Source: Gammaproteobacteria bacterium (GTDB taxonomy: Bacteria; Pseudomonadota; Gammaproteobacteria; SZUA-229). Taken from it: DNA of 7,762 nucleotides. The stretch spans positions 1-7,762 of the forward strand of contig JAESSQ010000063.1 in assembly GCA_016764035.1 (NCBI GenBank), in the 5' to 3' direction. Below, one piece after another: positions 1 through 6,934 of the stretch; the stretch's first letter is position 1, and every line of letters starts with the position of its first letter. The notes below the pieces were generated by a model. It did not search any database. It was not told the origin of the DNA and saw nothing but the letters and a program-made list of their open reading frames with translations. The position numbers and the translations under genes were made by a program.

Positions 1-762
1 TTGATAATTCGGGCGGATACTAAAATAGGTTTCGATAAAGCCCGTTCACGCGATTTTCAACATTTGTTCACAAACGCGTCTATTACCGGTGACGCACGTG
101 TTCATGTCATCGATACTTTTTTTCAATTTCTACAAACACTTGGCATTAATGAAAAAGTTTATCGCTGGGATATTCCCGTATCAGACAATGACATTGCCTA
201 TGCCAAACAAACACTTGGTGGTAAATCGACTCTTGTGATAAATCCATGTACCAGTGTACGGGCGAATAACTGGCGCAACTGGGATATTAAACACTATGCC
301 GCAACCATTGACTATGCCGCGGCAAATCACAACTTAAACATCGTCCTGACTGGCGGCCCGGCAAAAGAAGAACGTGCATTTGGTGATGCCATTGCAGAGC
401 AAGCAACGACACCCGTTACTAACCTCATTGGAAAAAGCACATTAAAACAATTACAAGCAATCTTATCTGCTGCAGATATTGTCATTGCTCCGGACACCGG
501 TCCCGCGCATATGGCAGCCGCCACGGGCACGCCCGTTATCGGTCTATACGCGAGTAGCAACCCATTGCGAACCGGACCTTACAGTTCATTAAAATGGACA
601 GTTAACAAATACCCCGACGCATTAAAAAAATATAATCAACAAAACGTTAAAAATGCAGCATGGGGAAAACGCGTACGTGCAGCTGATGTAATGGAAATTA
701 TAAATGTCTGTGATGTAACTGATGTATTAGATGAGATTTTACAAACACAATTTGTGAAATAA
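1..762 (+). CDS. ADP-heptose:LPS heptosyltransferase, GT9 family (5' end outside window)
   Basis: C-terminal 253 codons of a glycosyltransferase family 9 enzyme, which moves heptose from ADP-heptose to the LPS inner core on the cytoplasmic face of the inner membrane. Family members are about 340-350 residues, so roughly 90-100 N-terminal residues lie upstream; the TTG at base 1 is an internal codon, not a start. The visible part covers the end of the N-terminal domain (KIGFDKARSRD, residues 8-18) and the whole C-terminal nucleotide-sugar domain: SVRANNWRNW (85-94), LTGGP (116-120), and the family signature APDTGPAHMAAATGTPVIGLY (163-183) with Asp165 and His170. The GFDKARSRD stretch resembles the WaaC/OpsX heptosyltransferase I type more than WaaF, but this is a judgement by eye, so no symbol is given. 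It ends in TAA, with no terminator hairpin after it. Its donor substrate would be made by the hldE product encoded at 3294-4718. Confidence 0.92.
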   Translation: MIIRADTKIGFDKARSRDFQHLFTNASITGDARVHVIDTFFQFLQTLGINEKVYRWDIPVSDNDIAYAKQTLGGKSTLVINPCTSVRANNWRNWDIKHYAATIDYAAANHNLNIVLTGGPAKEERAFGDAIAEQATTPVTNLIGKSTLKQLQAILSAADIVIAPDTGPAHMAAATGTPVIGLYASSNPLRTGPYSSLKWTVNKYPDALKKYNQQNVKNAAWGKRVRAADVMEIINVCDVTDVLDEILQTQFVK

Positions 763-956
763 ATCACATGCTCATACATCATTAGTGCATCTACACTGTA
801 CATGCAACTAAGCAATAGTTAACATGTCCTAAATACGAATTTGTTCAATGATTTGAAGATATACCCCTAGTAGTGAATGATATCTTGCATGACACCTCAT
901 AATAATAATTAATATATCGTATATAGTCTGAAATAAAATCGCTCAAATATAAAAAC
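763..956. other. AT-rich intergenic region
   Basis: A 194-bp non-coding gap between the heptosyltransferase and the FkbM methyltransferase. It holds an inverted repeat (856-886, listed separately). A TATAGT hexamer at 922-927 matches the sigma-70 -10 element at 5 of 6 bases, but no acceptable -35 lies at the right distance. A TTGCAT at 885-890 is a possible -35 with only a poor -10 17 bp downstream (ATTAAT, 908-913). The DNA is so AT-rich that such matches are weak evidence. No terminator and no open reading frame are supported here. Confidence 0.5.
856..886. repeat. Inverted repeat, 7-bp arms
   Basis: AAGATAT at 856-862 and its exact reverse complement ATATCTT at 880-886, separated by 17 bp (863-879). 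The arms are AT-rich and there is no T-run on either side, so it does not look like an intrinsic terminator. It lies about 70 bp upstream of the FkbM gene, so an operator is possible, but chance occurrence in AT-rich DNA is not excluded. Confidence 0.35.
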
Positions 957-1673
957 ATGAAACTACATAAAAAACTTTTGATGTCTTTTAAAAAAAATAT
1001 TCACCTGCTTATTGGCAAGCGGTTTTATATTAAAAAGTCTCCTAAGTTAACCTACCTTATTGATATGAGGAATCGAGTTGACAGGATAATTAATGCATTT
1101 TCAGAATATGAGCAACCTCAAATAGATTACTTTTTTTCTCAATTAAAAACCAATAATTGCAGATTTTTTATTGATATTGGAGCACATTGGGGTCACTACA
1201 GTATGCTAATTGCGAGTGAAGAATGTTTTAATCAGACAGAAATACATGCCTTTGAACCTGACAAAATAAATAGATACCAACTGTATGCAAATTTATTTCT
1301 AAATAAGCTACATGACAGGATAACTGTTTATGACTATGCACTATCTAGCAAAGATGGTGAATTAAAATTTCATCATTACGATGAGAACAACCGAGGTAAA
1401 AGCCATGTGTCTGATGACGGCCAATCAATCGTGAAAACGCAACAACTAGATTCAATTTTTAAATTTAAAAAACAAATTGTCGGTATTAAGATTGATGTCG
1501 AAGGCCATGAGCAAGATGTCATCGCCGGAATGACAGCGTTCCTTAAAAACAATAAGTGTATATTACAAATAGAATCTTTTTCTATCTCATACCCTGCGTT
1601 ACTTACCATGATGACAACGTTAGGTTACACTAAAATTAATACTATCGATTCAGATCATTACTTTTGTAATTAA
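957..1673 (+). CDS. FkbM-family SAM-dependent methyltransferase
   Basis: A 238-residue class I methyltransferase of the FkbM family, which usually O-methylates sugars or other small hydroxylated groups and is common in polysaccharide clusters. The SAM-binding motif I is FFIDIGAHWGHYSM (70-83). The motif II acidic region is HAFEPDKINRYQLYANLFLN (97-116), which resembles the family's usual FEP.....L..N pattern. The FkbM hallmark GIKIDVEGHEQDVIAGM is at 176-192. The N-terminal 50 residues are basic and not clearly assigned. No good Shine-Dalgarno sequence precedes the ATG at 957; an in-frame ATG at 981 is an alternative, also without one. Two sampled 120-180 bp stretches are near 30% G+C, against 43-60% in hldE, so this gene is much more AT-rich than its neighbours and may have been acquired. 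Its acceptor is unknown; a core or O-chain sugar is inferred from context. Confidence 0.88.
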   Translation: MKLHKKLLMSFKKNIHLLIGKRFYIKKSPKLTYLIDMRNRVDRIINAFSEYEQPQIDYFFSQLKTNNCRFFIDIGAHWGHYSMLIASEECFNQTEIHAFEPDKINRYQLYANLFLNKLHDRITVYDYALSSKDGELKFHHYDENNRGKSHVSDDGQSIVKTQQLDSIFKFKKQIVGIKIDVEGHEQDVIAGMTAFLKNNKCILQIESFSISYPALLTMMTTLGYTKINTIDSDHYFCN

Positions 1674-1758
1674 TAGCTCCGCCAGAAATTACGCACATCT
1701 CGAATATAAAACATTACTTGAACCGAAGGACCAATAGCTTCTTTACCCGAAACAAACT

Positions 1759-2853
1759 ATGAACATCCTCGTTTGCACCTCATCAGATAGCTCTTTCAAT
1801 AGCATTCGCCCAGAGCTAGAGATTTATATCAGCATGGCCAAAGCAGGCCATAACATTACCTTAATCACTCACAAAAACACATCGTATAATAAAAGACTTC
1901 TGCAGCATGGTATTACTATCATTGGTAAACCGATAGTTAAAAAACTTAGCCTAACGTCTATTAAATTAATCAGGCGAACTGTCCAAGCACAATTAATTGA
2001 TGTGGTATATGCCACCAATTCAAAATCTATTCCAAATGCAGCTTTTGCCTGTATAGGTCTAAAGGTCAAACTGGCAGTATATCGTGGTACTGCCAACGGT
2101 TTATACTGGCACGACCCAGGAAATTATCTAGGAACTTTACACCCAAGAGTGGATGCTATTGTCTGCGTATCAGACTATGTGTACGACTACGTTTCTTCAA
2201 AAAAAACCTTAAAAAACAAAAAAATTATACGTATTTACAAAGGCCATGAGTTGCACTGGTACAACAAACCAGCTGCCGACTTATCAGAGTTTGGCATTAA
2301 TCAGGATGCTTTTACTGTAATTTGCGTTATCAATGCGCGCCCTCATAAAGGCCTAAATATTATCCTACAAGCATGCAACCTGTTGGCAGACTTACATAAT
2401 TTACACCTCTTACTTGTAGGTAAAGGCGCCGACAGAGAACCATACCTAAGCACAATCAATAACAACAAAATGGTTTCAAGAATTCACCAGGCAGGATACA
2501 GGCACGATGCCCCTGAATTAATAGCTGCCAGCAGTATATTGGTACAACCGTCCACATCAGGTGAAGGCTTACCTCGTGTTATCTTAGAAGCATTAGCCTA
2601 TGGCACACCAGTAATCGCATCGGCAAATAAAGGCAGCATGGAGATAATTAAAGATGACATCAACGGATACATCGTACCTTTAGCTGAACCTGTTGCTTTA
2701 GCGACAAGTATCCGAAAGATTTATGACTCACCACAGAAGCTGCAATTTTTTTCTAAACACAGTAAAGATATATTGTTAAATGATATGTCTCACCAACTCA
2801 CCACAAAAAAATACATAAAGTTTTTTACTTCACTTATTAATAGCACCGAATAA
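1759..2853 (+). CDS. GT4-family glycosyltransferase (GT-B fold)
   Basis: A 364-residue retaining-type glycosyltransferase that should add a sugar from a nucleotide-sugar donor to LPS or another surface glycan in the cytoplasm. The N-terminal acceptor domain opens with a Rossmann strand (MNILVCTSS) and SIRPELEIYISMAKAGHNITLIT (15-37). The C-terminal GT4 domain has VINARPHKGLNIILQA (190-205), LHLLLVGKGADREPYL (215-230), AGYRHDAPELIAASSILVQPS (245-265), and the family EX7E motif EGLPRVILE with Glu269 and Glu277, followed by ALAYGTPVIAS (278-288). Length is normal for the family. The gene starts 85 bp after the FkbM gene in the same direction. A TATAAA hexamer at 1705-1710 in that gap could be a -10 element but has no recognisable -35, so co-transcription is equally likely. 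No strong ribosome-binding site precedes the ATG. Donor sugar and linkage cannot be read from the sequence. Confidence 0.92.
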   Translation: MNILVCTSSDSSFNSIRPELEIYISMAKAGHNITLITHKNTSYNKRLLQHGITIIGKPIVKKLSLTSIKLIRRTVQAQLIDVVYATNSKSIPNAAFACIGLKVKLAVYRGTANGLYWHDPGNYLGTLHPRVDAIVCVSDYVYDYVSSKKTLKNKKIIRIYKGHELHWYNKPAADLSEFGINQDAFTVICVINARPHKGLNIILQACNLLADLHNLHLLLVGKGADREPYLSTINNNKMVSRIHQAGYRHDAPELIAASSILVQPSTSGEGLPRVILEALAYGTPVIASANKGSMEIIKDDINGYIVPLAEPVALATSIRKIYDSPQKLQFFSKHSKDILLNDMSHQLTTKKYIKFFTSLINSTE

Positions 2854-3045
2854 TAATGCTATGAATTTTCACATTCGCAAAGAACAAATTTTTAGCGCGC
2901 AATAAATAATTACTTGTAAACTTTTTTGGCAACCAAGGTTTCGCAATTACTCAGGACGATAACGCAGCTTCCATCACCATCTACCACGTAATGTTCTTAC
3001 TATTCATGCCATATACCAAGCACCGTTAAGCGTTTTTATTTACAG
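2854..3045. other. Intergenic region between convergent genes
   Basis: A 192-bp gap between the ends of the GT4 gene (plus) and the small membrane-protein gene (minus). I looked for a bidirectional terminator. Only short stems are present: TTGG-CAA-CCAA at 2926-2936, and AGCGTT/AACGCT at 3029-3034 and 3051-3056 with a 16-bp loop. Neither has the stable GC-rich stem plus T-run of an intrinsic terminator. No coding region is supported. Confidence 0.5.
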
Positions 3046-3237
3046 TCAATAACGCTCAACAAAACCTTTTGATACAATCGTCGCCAAGGTAACAAAATAT
3101 AACAAATAGAGTGAAATCATCGGTGCGCGATATATCCATGACTCCGTCAAGCCAAACACTAACAATCCAACAATGACTTCAAGCGGTGTTATACATCGAC
3201 TACGCCACCACTCTTTTATAGAAACATCCAGTGTCAT
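3046..3237 (-). CDS. Small predicted membrane protein, unknown function
   Basis: A 63-residue protein that I do not recognise. It begins with a polar, basic N-terminus (MTLDVSIKEWWRSR, 1-14). Two hydrophobic stretches follow, about 18-34 and 39-56, separated by a short turn (YRAP, 36-39), and the tail is GFVERY. This pattern fits a small inner-membrane hairpin, with the basic end probably in the cytoplasm by the positive-inside rule. A clear Shine-Dalgarno AGGTGG (minus strand, 3247-3242) lies 4 nt before the ATG at 3237. A GTG at 3240 is in frame but too close to that site, so ATG is preferred. The gene starts 56 bp downstream of hldE on the same strand with no terminator between them, so the two are probably co-transcribed. 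A role in LPS assembly is only inferred from position. It could still be a spurious ORF, but the ribosome-binding site and membrane-like composition argue against that. Confidence 0.6.
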   Translation of the reverse strand: MTLDVSIKEWWRSRCITPLEVIVGLLVFGLTESWIYRAPMISLYLLYFVTLATIVSKGFVERY

Positions 3238-3293
3238 CACACCACCTATATTAAATACACATTACAAATATTTATGATATTAAAATTAGTAAA

Positions 3294-4718
3294 CTAATTT
3301 TTCAGACCATCAATAATGCCTTGTATTGTTTTACTGGTAGAAAGGCCTTCGTGATAATCCAATACAACCACTTCACCACCGTTTCCTGTTACACAATCAT
3401 AACCAGCTATATCTGTTGGTTTATAATCACCACCTTTTACAAGTTTATCTGGCAATATCGCACAAATTAGACGCTTAGGCGTATCCTCAGAAAAAGCAAC
3501 CACCCAGTCCACCATCTCTAAAGCCGCCAGTAACTGCATTCGATTCGCCAATGTATTTACCGGTCTCGCTTCACCTTTTAGTCTTCTTACTGAAGCATCA
3601 TCATTAACGACTACGATTAACTTGTCGCCCATATTTCTAGCTTGCTGCAGATAACGAACATGCCCAGCATGTAATATATCAAAGCAGCCATTGGTCATTA
3701 TTATGACCTCACCGCGTGCTTTTGCGTCGCCTACTACATTAACCAGCTCCTTCTCAGAAACGATGCTCGACTCAGTGCAGACTTCTCCCGGTTTTGTTTG
3801 CATTGCACGACTAAGCTCATCAAAACTTACACTAGCCGCGCCGAGTTTACCGACAACAATGCCAGCAGCCACATTCGCCGCACGAGCAGCAGCTTCCAGG
3901 TTATTGCCCTGCGCCAACATTGTAGCCACAACAGCAATAACAGTATCACCAGCACCGGTCACATCAAAAACATCGCGAACCTGGGCGGGTAGATGCATAG
4001 CATTATTAGCATCACGTACCAACGACATACCTTTTTCTGAACGCGTAATTAAGACGGCCTGCCAATCACACTGCTCTATAAGCACAGCAGCTTTTTCTAA
4101 CATATCCTTTTCGTCTTGGCACATACCCACAGCGGCTTCAAACTCAGACATATTGGGTGTCAACAACGTAGCACCTGCATACAAAGAAAAATCTGACGTT
4201 TTTGGATCAACCAGCACGGGTACTCCATGTTTTTTTGCTAGCTGGATAAGTGGTTGCAGGATGGGACTAATCGTTCCTTTATTATAATCGGACAGTATCA
4301 TAACGGCGGCATCGGGTAAGTCTAGCTCAACCCTCTCCATCAACTTGCTATGATCAAATGAAGCAAACCCGTCTTCTTCATCAAGACGCATTAATTGCTG
4401 GTGTCGACTTATAACTCTGGATTTTGAAATCGTTACTGCATCATCCAACTCAATAAGCCCATCCTCTATTCCGGTCTCCTGTAAGCTTTTGCGTAATAGC
4501 ATGGCAGTTTCATCTTTACCTACCAGACCAATAACTTTGCTGCTTACGCCTAAAGCTGTCACATTAAGCGCCACATTTGCTGCACCGCCAGGTTTGTAAT
4601 CAACTTTTTTTAAGTGCACCACAGGAACCGGCGCCTCAGGTGATACGCGCGAGGTATCACCATGCAGATATCGATCGAGCATGACATCACCGACGATGAG
4701 AATATTTAATTTAGTCAT
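3294..4718 (-). CDS. hldE: Bifunctional heptose-7-phosphate kinase / heptose-1-phosphate adenylyltransferase
   Basis: Makes ADP-heptose for the LPS core: the N-terminal kinase forms heptose-1,7-bisphosphate and the C-terminal domain later adenylylates heptose-1-phosphate. The PfkB/ribokinase domain covers about 1-312, with GDVMLDRY (10-17), SPEAPVPVV (26-34), PGGAANVA (43-50) and the signature DVTGAGDT (252-259), where Asp258 is the expected catalytic base. The nucleotidyltransferase domain covers about 336-474, with TNGCFDILHAGH (342-353) carrying the HxGH motif and VKGGDYKP (427-434). Both active sites look intact, and similarity to E. coli HldE (477 residues, recalled) runs end to end. I chose the ATG at 4718 (474 residues): it has GGAAAG 4 nt upstream, and the candidate promoter would leave the ATG at 4730 (478 residues) only about 8 nt of leader. 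The gene is divergent from the gene at 4891 and is followed by the small membrane-protein gene. Confidence 0.97.
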   Translation of the reverse strand: MTKLNILIVGDVMLDRYLHGDTSRVSPEAPVPVVHLKKVDYKPGGAANVALNVTALGVSSKVIGLVGKDETAMLLRKSLQETGIEDGLIELDDAVTISKSRVISRHQQLMRLDEEDGFASFDHSKLMERVELDLPDAAVMILSDYNKGTISPILQPLIQLAKKHGVPVLVDPKTSDFSLYAGATLLTPNMSEFEAAVGMCQDEKDMLEKAAVLIEQCDWQAVLITRSEKGMSLVRDANNAMHLPAQVRDVFDVTGAGDTVIAVVATMLAQGNNLEAAARAANVAAGIVVGKLGAASVSFDELSRAMQTKPGEVCTESSIVSEKELVNVVGDAKARGEVIIMTNGCFDILHAGHVRYLQQARNMGDKLIVVVNDDASVRRLKGEARPVNTLANRMQLLAALEMVDWVVAFSEDTPKRLICAILPDKLVKGGDYKPTDIAGYDCVTGNGGEVVVLDYHEGLSTSKTIQGIIDGLKN

Positions 4719-4745
4719 AAAGCTTTCCATTCAATAGGCAGCCAC

Positions 4746-4754
4746 ATTGTATCA
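4746..4754 (-). promoter_or_regulatory. Candidate extended -10 promoter for hldE
   Basis: On the minus strand the sequence reads TGATACAAT: a TACAAT hexamer (5 of 6 matches to TATAAT) preceded by the TGN of an extended -10 element. No good -35 is present 16-18 bp upstream, as is usual for extended -10 promoters. Transcription would start near 4739, about 20 nt before the preferred hldE start codon. Found by eye only. Confidence 0.4.
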
Positions 4755-4817
4755 AGGTTACTTACAGAATGTACCTGTAGCTAAATCAGAAAATGCGAAA
4801 ACCTGCAAAGTAAATAA

Positions 4818-4846
4818 GTGACAGTCCACGGGTCCTTAGTTAAACT
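4818..4846 (+). promoter_or_regulatory. Candidate sigma-70 promoter for the gene at 4891
   Basis: GTGACA at 4818-4823 (5 of 6 matches to TTGACA) and TAAACT at 4841-4846 (4 of 6 matches to TATAAT), with the ideal 17-bp spacing. Transcription would begin near 4853, leaving a leader of about 38 nt. A TATAAA at 4852-4857 is a better -10 hexamer but lacks a -35 at the right distance. Confidence 0.35.
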
Positions 4847-4850
4847 AACT
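4836..4850. repeat. Overlapping palindromes in the divergent promoter region
   Basis: TTAGTT-A-AACTAA (4836-4848) is a perfect 6-bp inverted repeat with a one-base centre. It overlaps a second inverted repeat, AGTTA-AAC-TAACT (4838-4850). Both cover the candidate -10 element of the plus-strand promoter. The position suits a repressor operator, but no regulator can be named and AT-rich palindromes of this size arise by chance. Confidence 0.35.
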
Positions 4851-4890
4851 TTATAAACACGTCCCTGTATGAAAGACTCTTTTACGACAC

Positions 4891-5928
4891 ATGAAACAAC
4901 GAAAATATTTATTTTACGTCGAGCAAAACTACACATTTGCCATATTGCGTCCATTGCAAAAAGCAATACAGGCACGCGGTGATACTGTGGCGTGGTTTCT
5001 TACCGGTAAAGAGATCGATATAAACTATTTACATGAAGATGAAGCACGCTTATTTTCTGTAGAACAAGTCAAAGAGTACACACCATGTGCGGTATTCGTT
5101 ACTGGCAATATCGTACCCGACTTCTTTCCCGGCATAAAAGTTACAGTTTTTCATGGCTTTGATGCGCGTAAGCGCGCTAATGACGATCACTATTTTATCC
5201 GTAATTATTTCGATCTTTACTGTACACAAGGACCTGACACAACAAGTAGATACCAACAACTCGCCGAGCAACACGGAAATTTTAGAGTTGTTGAAACCGG
5301 CTGGACAAAGCTGGATCCATTTTTTTACTCGAACACGGCTACAACCAGCAATAGTAAACCTGTTATTTTATATTCTTCCACGTTTACAAAAAAGCTGACA
5401 TCAGCGCCGCACATATTAAAAACAATCGAAGAGATTTCTAAAACAAGCAATTATCAGTGGCTGGTCACCTTTCATCCTAAAATGGACAGCATCGTTGTTG
5501 AAAACTACAAACGCATTCAACACGAAAACCTGACATTTATAGAAACCGATGACGTTATACCCTTGCTATTAAAAGCAGATGTCATGTTATGTGATACGTC
5601 ATCCATATTGCAGGAATTTCTCATTTTAAATAAACCCGTTGTCACCTTCCGAAATCGGCTACCTGATGACTGCATGATTAATGTAACGTCGCCGGAAGAC
5701 ATCTTACCCGCGTTGGAAAGAGCATTATCCAGACCACCGGAACTAATGAAAAAAATCCAACATTACACTGAAAGACTACACCCTTATCACGATGGAAAAT
5801 CCAGTGAGCGTGTACTCGATGCTGTCGACTGGTTTATTGAAGAAGGCTATAAAGGCTTGAAAAAGCGTTCACTTGATTTAGTTCGAAAGTTTAAAATCAG
5901 AAAAGCGCTCGGTTACTACTGGAAATAA
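4891..5928 (+). CDS. CDP-glycerol glycerophosphotransferase-like (TagF-type GT-B) protein
   Basis: A 345-residue protein resembling the CDP-glycerol:glycerophosphotransferase family best known from teichoic acid synthesis, which moves a polyol-phosphate from a CDP-activated donor. In order it shows VFHGFDARKR (86-95) with the family HG pair at His88, ETGWTKLDPFF (135-145), ILYSSTFTKKLTSAP (159-173), VTFHPKMD (192-199) with a His195-Pro pair, KADVMLCDTSSILQEFLILNKPVV (228-251) matching the family D-x-SS...KP pattern, and HPYHDGKSSERVLD (297-310). It covers only the transferase domain, without the N-terminal extension of long TagF proteins. No signal peptide is visible; the basic C-terminus (KKRSLDLVRKFKIRK, 324-338) could touch the membrane. 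It lies between hldE and a core glycosyltransferase, so phosphopolyol or sugar addition to LPS is inferred. No CDP-glycerol synthesis gene is visible here. No strong Shine-Dalgarno precedes the ATG. Confidence 0.8.
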   Translation: MKQRKYLFYVEQNYTFAILRPLQKAIQARGDTVAWFLTGKEIDINYLHEDEARLFSVEQVKEYTPCAVFVTGNIVPDFFPGIKVTVFHGFDARKRANDDHYFIRNYFDLYCTQGPDTTSRYQQLAEQHGNFRVVETGWTKLDPFFYSNTATTSNSKPVILYSSTFTKKLTSAPHILKTIEEISKTSNYQWLVTFHPKMDSIVVENYKRIQHENLTFIETDDVIPLLLKADVMLCDTSSILQEFLILNKPVVTFRNRLPDDCMINVTSPEDILPALERALSRPPELMKKIQHYTERLHPYHDGKSSERVLDAVDWFIEEGYKGLKKRSLDLVRKFKIRKALGYYWK

Positions 5929-5963
5929 ACGACACTACTGAGTGCGCATCTAATAAAGAATAA

Positions 5964-6716
5964 TTAGGCGTTTCTACGCAGGCTCCACAATACAGCGTAT
6001 TTATTGAATGCACCCTGACTATATATCACCGCCATCAAAAAACCGACACTGCCATCCAAAAACCCAAGACGAAATATATATATCTGAATAAACACTAAAA
6101 TAGCACGAATAGACGCGCCCCAAAGACCCGCGCCATATACCTGTTTTTCATATCGTTTTTTACCACCTAGCCATGCGTATAAGCTATTTTTATCCATTAA
6201 ATGCTTATAGTCTCTTATTGAATAATGCAGCAAACGATTTTTTAACTTTCTAACTTTCCCCTCAGGATACACCACTTTTTCATGGACGATATCCGGTGTA
6301 AAACTAGCGCCTTCTCGACGAAACAACCTGGTCACATAACGTGAGCTGCGACCATAATTTAACTGCTTATCAAACAGAACAACTGCCCACTTAGTTTTAA
6401 ATGCGACTTCTACTGGATTATTATCAAGTGCTGCTTTTATTTCATCGGCAAGCGCAGGTGTCAATCGCTCATCTGCATCAATCGCCAACACCCAGTCACC
6501 GGTTGCTTTTTCCAGTGCGCGCTGTTTCTGTATACCAAAACCAGGCCAGTCTGTTACAAAAACCTTGTCCGTATATTTCTGGCAAATTTCCACCGTTGCA
6601 TCGGTACTGCCACTATCAAGAATAATTATTTCATCGGCAATAGCCGCCACAGAAGACAAACAATCAGCTATCCTATCTTCTTCATTTTTAACAATGACAG
6701 TAACTGAGAGAGTCAT
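5964..6716 (-). CDS. GT2-family LPS core glycosyltransferase, WaaE/KdtX type
   Basis: A 250-residue GT-A glycosyltransferase of the type that adds a glucose or similar hexose to the LPS inner core. It begins directly with the GT2 fold: LSVTVIVKNEEDRIADCLSSV (3-23), IILDSGSTDATVEIC (31-45), WPGFGIQKQRALEKATGDWVLAIDADER (57-84) including the metal-binding DAD, and TPDIVHEKVVY (140-150) with a conserved His-Glu pair. Hydrophobic segments near 200-218 and 221-235 suggest membrane association at the C-terminus. The wording of the motifs matches the WaaE/KdtX subgroup, but the sugar and linkage are not provable from sequence, so no symbol is assigned. The ATG lies 5 bp after the zinc-finger gene, with an AGAAGG ribosome-binding site inside the end of that gene, so the two are surely co-transcribed. 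It converges on the gene ending at 5928, 35 bp away. Confidence 0.92.
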   Translation of the reverse strand: MTLSVTVIVKNEEDRIADCLSSVAAIADEIIILDSGSTDATVEICQKYTDKVFVTDWPGFGIQKQRALEKATGDWVLAIDADERLTPALADEIKAALDNNPVEVAFKTKWAVVLFDKQLNYGRSSRYVTRLFRREGASFTPDIVHEKVVYPEGKVRKLKNRLLHYSIRDYKHLMDKNSLYAWLGGKKRYEKQVYGAGLWGASIRAILVFIQIYIFRLGFLDGSVGFLMAVIYSQGAFNKYAVLWSLRRNA

Positions 6717-6721
6717 TAATT

Positions 6722-6934
6722 CTAGCCTTCTATTAAAATATACTCAGCGCCACAATACGGACATTTCGCACTACCCGTCTCTTCAACGGGAATAAATACG
6801 CGCGGATGGGAATCCCATAATGATGAACCTTTTATTGGGCAATGCACAGGCAACACATCACGTGTTACTTCTATACGAACGTCCTGATTAGGTGTATCTA
6901 AACCTTCCTGTGACGCTGTGTTTGGATTTGGCAT
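6722..6934 (-). CDS. CHCC-type zinc-finger domain protein
   Basis: A 70-residue protein of the bacterial zf-CHCC family, related to the C-terminal zinc domain of the mitochondrial complex I subunit NDUFS6. The predicted zinc ligands are Cys32, His43, Cys58 and Cys61, within LPVHCPIKG (28-36), SHPRVFIPVE (42-51) and AKCPYCGAEYILIEG (56-70). The N-terminal 20 residues are polar and probably disordered. I chose the ATG at 6934 because AGAGGA lies 9 nt upstream; the reading frame extends to a TTG at 6964 that has no ribosome-binding site. Its role in bacteria is not well defined. It lies 69 bp after ilvE and 5 bp before the GT2 gene on the same strand, so it is probably the middle gene of an operon. 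Identity as a zf-CHCC protein is firm; function is open. Confidence 0.88.
   Translation of the reverse strand: MPNPNTASQEGLDTPNQDVRIEVTRDVLPVHCPIKGSSLWDSHPRVFIPVEETGSAKCPYCGAEYILIEG

Noticed and set aside
1..3. TTG at base 1 as the start codon of the heptosyltransferase
   Set aside because: The protein begins in the middle of the GT9 N-terminal domain, so the true start is upstream of the window.
2926..2936. Possible terminator hairpin TTGGCAACCAA
   Set aside because: The stem is only 4 bp and no T-run follows on either strand.
3691..4287. A 198-codon open frame on the plus strand
   Set aside because: It lies wholly antisense to hldE, whose protein matches a known family end to end; the antisense product is rich in Ala, Ser and Thr with no recognisable domain.
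4781..4975. A 64-codon minus-strand ORF in the hldE divergent region
   Set aside because: It overlaps the start of the CDP-glycerol-type gene and the promoter region, with no ribosome-binding site or family resemblance.
5950..5967. CTAAT/ATTAG inverted repeat in the convergent gap between the gene ending at 5928 and the GT2 gene
   Set aside because: A 5-bp AT-rich stem without a T-run is too weak to call a terminator, although its position would suit one.
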